Positions 4,820-6,095 of a stretch of 6,095 bases of DNA are shown here, in pieces. The position numbers and the translations under genes were made by a program. The notes below the pieces were generated by a model. That model saw only the letters and a program-made list of their open reading frames with translations, had not been told where the DNA came from and searched no databases. Position 1 is the stretch's first letter, and every line of letters begins with the position of its first letter. Source of the stretch: an uncultured Actinoplanes sp. Lineage in GTDB: Bacteria > Actinomycetota > Actinomycetes > Mycobacteriales > Micromonosporaceae. The stretch spans positions 1 to 6,095 of the forward strand of contig CAKUMG010000391.1 in assembly GCA_934667465.1 (NCBI GenBank), read 5' to 3'.

Positions 4820-5809
4820 ATGACCTCGACAATCGCAGCGCCGGCGGCCCGTACCGCCGCCCGCTGGAACCGCCCGCTGGTGGGTCTGACCGCCGCGCTG
4901 GCCCTGCTCACCCTGCTCACCCTGGCGGGGATCCTGTTCGACGACCGGACGATCGCCGGGTCCGCCGCGTGGCTCAAGCCGTTCAAGTTCTCGGTGTCGT
5001 TCGCGCTGTACGCCGGCACGCTCGCCTGGATGCTGACGCTGCTGCCGAAGGTCGGGCGCACGGCGGTGACCGCGGTGCTCGTCATCGTGGCCACCAGCGT
5101 CGCCGAGGTCGGTGCCGTCGTGGCGCAGTCGGCGCGCGGCGTGCCCAGCCACTACAACACGGACACGGCGCTGGACTCGGCGCTCTGGACGACCATGGCG
5201 GTGGCGAGCGTGCTGCTGTTCGCGGGGCAGGTGCTGCTCGGGGTGGCGGTGCTGCGCCAGCGGATCGCCGACCGGGCCGCCTCGACGGGCGTACGGCTGG
5301 GGCTTGCCCTGTCCGCGGTGGGCATGCTCGCGGCGGTGCCGATGGTGCTGCCGATGGCCGTGCCGGGCCGCGACGGGGAGACGCAGGCGCACACCGTCGG
5401 CGCTCCCGACGGCGGGGCGGGGATGGCGCTGACCGGGTGGAGCACGACCGGGGGCGACCTGCGGGTGGGGCACTTCGTCGGGCTGCACGCGCTGCAGGCG
5501 CTGCCCCTGCTGGCGTTCCTGCTCGGCCGGTACGCGGGGCGGCTCGCGGAGCGGACGCGGGTGCGGCTGCTGGTGGTGGCGGGCGCGGCGTACGGGGGCC
5601 TGACGGTCCTGCTGACGGCGCAGGCGCTGCGCGGACAGCCGCTGCCGGCGCCCGACGTCTGGACGCTCGCCGCTCTGGGCGTGCTGGTGGCGGGGACGGG
5701 CGGGGCCGCCGTACGAGCGCTCGTCCTTGACCGTCGCAGTGGCACCAAGCCCCCGCTCGCGACCGTCGCGGCCCTGCCGGTGCGGCAGGACTTCGACCGG
5801 GCCGCATAA
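4820..5809 (+). CDS. conserved actinobacterial polytopic membrane protein, function unknown
   Basis: Integral membrane protein of 329 residues with about eight hydrophobic segments, roughly 20-40, 57-76, 81-103, 121-146, 158-183, 218-238, 248-270 and 279-303. I recognise the pattern as a recurrent actinobacterial protein without a known role. Its fixed points are AAWLKPFKFSVS (49-60), ARGVPSHYNTDTALDSALW (105-123), HTVGAPDGGAGMALTGWSTT (191-210) and GGDLRVGHFVGLHALQ (211-226). H111, H191, H218 and H223 lie in or beside membrane segments and could bind a metal or haem; that is inference. The ATG at 4820 has AGGA (4808-4811) 8 bases upstream and is preferred over the in-frame ATG at 4814. It diverges from the AraC-type gene and is followed almost without a gap by the next membrane gene, so an operon is likely. 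Confidence 0.85.
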   Translation: MTSTIAAPAARTAARWNRPLVGLTAALALLTLLTLAGILFDDRTIAGSAAWLKPFKFSVSFALYAGTLAWMLTLLPKVGRTAVTAVLVIVATSVAEVGAVVAQSARGVPSHYNTDTALDSALWTTMAVASVLLFAGQVLLGVAVLRQRIADRAASTGVRLGLALSAVGMLAAVPMVLPMAVPGRDGETQAHTVGAPDGGAGMALTGWSTTGGDLRVGHFVGLHALQALPLLAFLLGRYAGRLAERTRVRLLVVAGAAYGGLTVLLTAQALRGQPLPAPDVWTLAALGVLVAGTGGAAVRALVLDRRSGTKPPLATVAALPVRQDFDRAA

Positions 5810-5819
5810 GGTGTCGATC

Positions 5820-6095
5820 GTGAGATGGCCGGGGCTCGTCGACGTGCGCGACGTCCGGGTGCGCCTGGTGCTGCTCGACCTCAGCGGCCTCGGCTATCTG
5901 GTGTTCATCCGGGAGACCGGCCTGGTGCCCAGCGGCCTGCAGTGGCTGCTGGCGGTCGTCGCGTTCGTGGCGGTGCTGGCGCTGTACAAGCGGCCGGTCG
6001 CCAACCTGGCCGTCCAGACGGCGCTGCTCGGTGCCGCCCTGCTGCTCGTCGACGACCAGACAGTCAACCGGATCGGCGCGGTCTGGGCCCTGTTC
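5820..6095 (+). CDS. partial membrane protein, possibly N-terminal sensor part of a histidine kinase
   Basis: The frame is open to the window end, so only the first 92 residues are seen. They begin with a short charged stretch (RWPGLVDVRDVRVR) and then give three hydrophobic segments: LVLLDLSGLGYLVFI, LQWLLAVVAFVAVLALY and LAVQTALLGAALLLV. This compact multi-TM start resembles the sensor regions of NarL-partner histidine kinases in actinomycetes, but no kinase motif lies within the window, so a plain membrane protein is equally possible. GTG at 5820 has AAGG (5808-5811) 8 bases upstream. A second in-frame GTG at 5811, one base after the preceding stop codon, would add three residues. Either start places it directly behind the previous membrane gene, suggesting translational coupling and a shared task. 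Confidence 0.6.
   Translation, partial: MRWPGLVDVRDVRVRLVLLDLSGLGYLVFIRETGLVPSGLQWLLAVVAFVAVLALYKRPVANLAVQTALLGAALLLVDDQTVNRIGAVWALF

Noticed and set aside
4100..5488. AraC-type frame open far upstream to 5488, which would give a 462-residue protein
   Set aside because: The upstream part is antisense to the membrane protein and looks random; the family start matches GTG 4672.
1..6095. tRNA, rRNA, insertion sequence or attachment site
   Set aside because: No cloverleaf-like segment, transposase motif, terminal inverted repeat pair or tRNA-end duplication could be recognised by eye.

Overview
The window is about 75% G+C with strong G/C bias at third codon positions, and every recognisable protein is of an actinobacterial type (CYP107-like P450, DUF3152 lipoprotein, cytosolic GDSL hydrolase, AraC+VOC pair). 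It most likely comes from a filamentous actinomycete chromosome; the genus cannot be fixed from the sequence. Most of the content is ordinary accessory/core chromosome. I do not see a convincing new multi-gene system, but there are several small oddities.

Left part (1-1800): the 3' three quarters of a cytochrome P450 gene (+), a GC-rich hairpin region that could terminate it, a locally AT-richer stretch, and then a probable remnant of a McrC-type PD-(D/E)XK nuclease that keeps the catalytic C-terminus but has no convincing N-terminus or ribosome binding site.

Middle (1800-3600): a lipoprotein with a DUF3152 metzincin-like zinc site, preceded by a perfect hairpin that abuts its Shine-Dalgarno sequence. 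It is followed 44 bases later by a cytosolic SGNH/GDSL hydrolase on the same strand, so the two may be co-transcribed.

Right part (3600-6095): on the minus strand, a two-gene unit of an AraC-type regulator followed 11 bases later by a VOC (glyoxalase-fold) protein. Three different short tandem repeats sit at its edges: a 16-bp array over the VOC stop codon, an 18-bp in-frame array in the 3' end of the regulator, and a 13-bp array just upstream of the regulator. Diverging from it on the plus strand is a polytopic membrane protein of a conserved but functionally unknown actinobacterial type. It is tightly followed by a second membrane protein that runs off the window and may be the sensor part of a histidine kinase.

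Functional links: AraC+VOC are very probably one operon, with the regulator likely acting on its own promoter and possibly on the divergent membrane gene. The membrane protein and the truncated last gene are probably translationally linked. The P450 has no redox partner gene in view.
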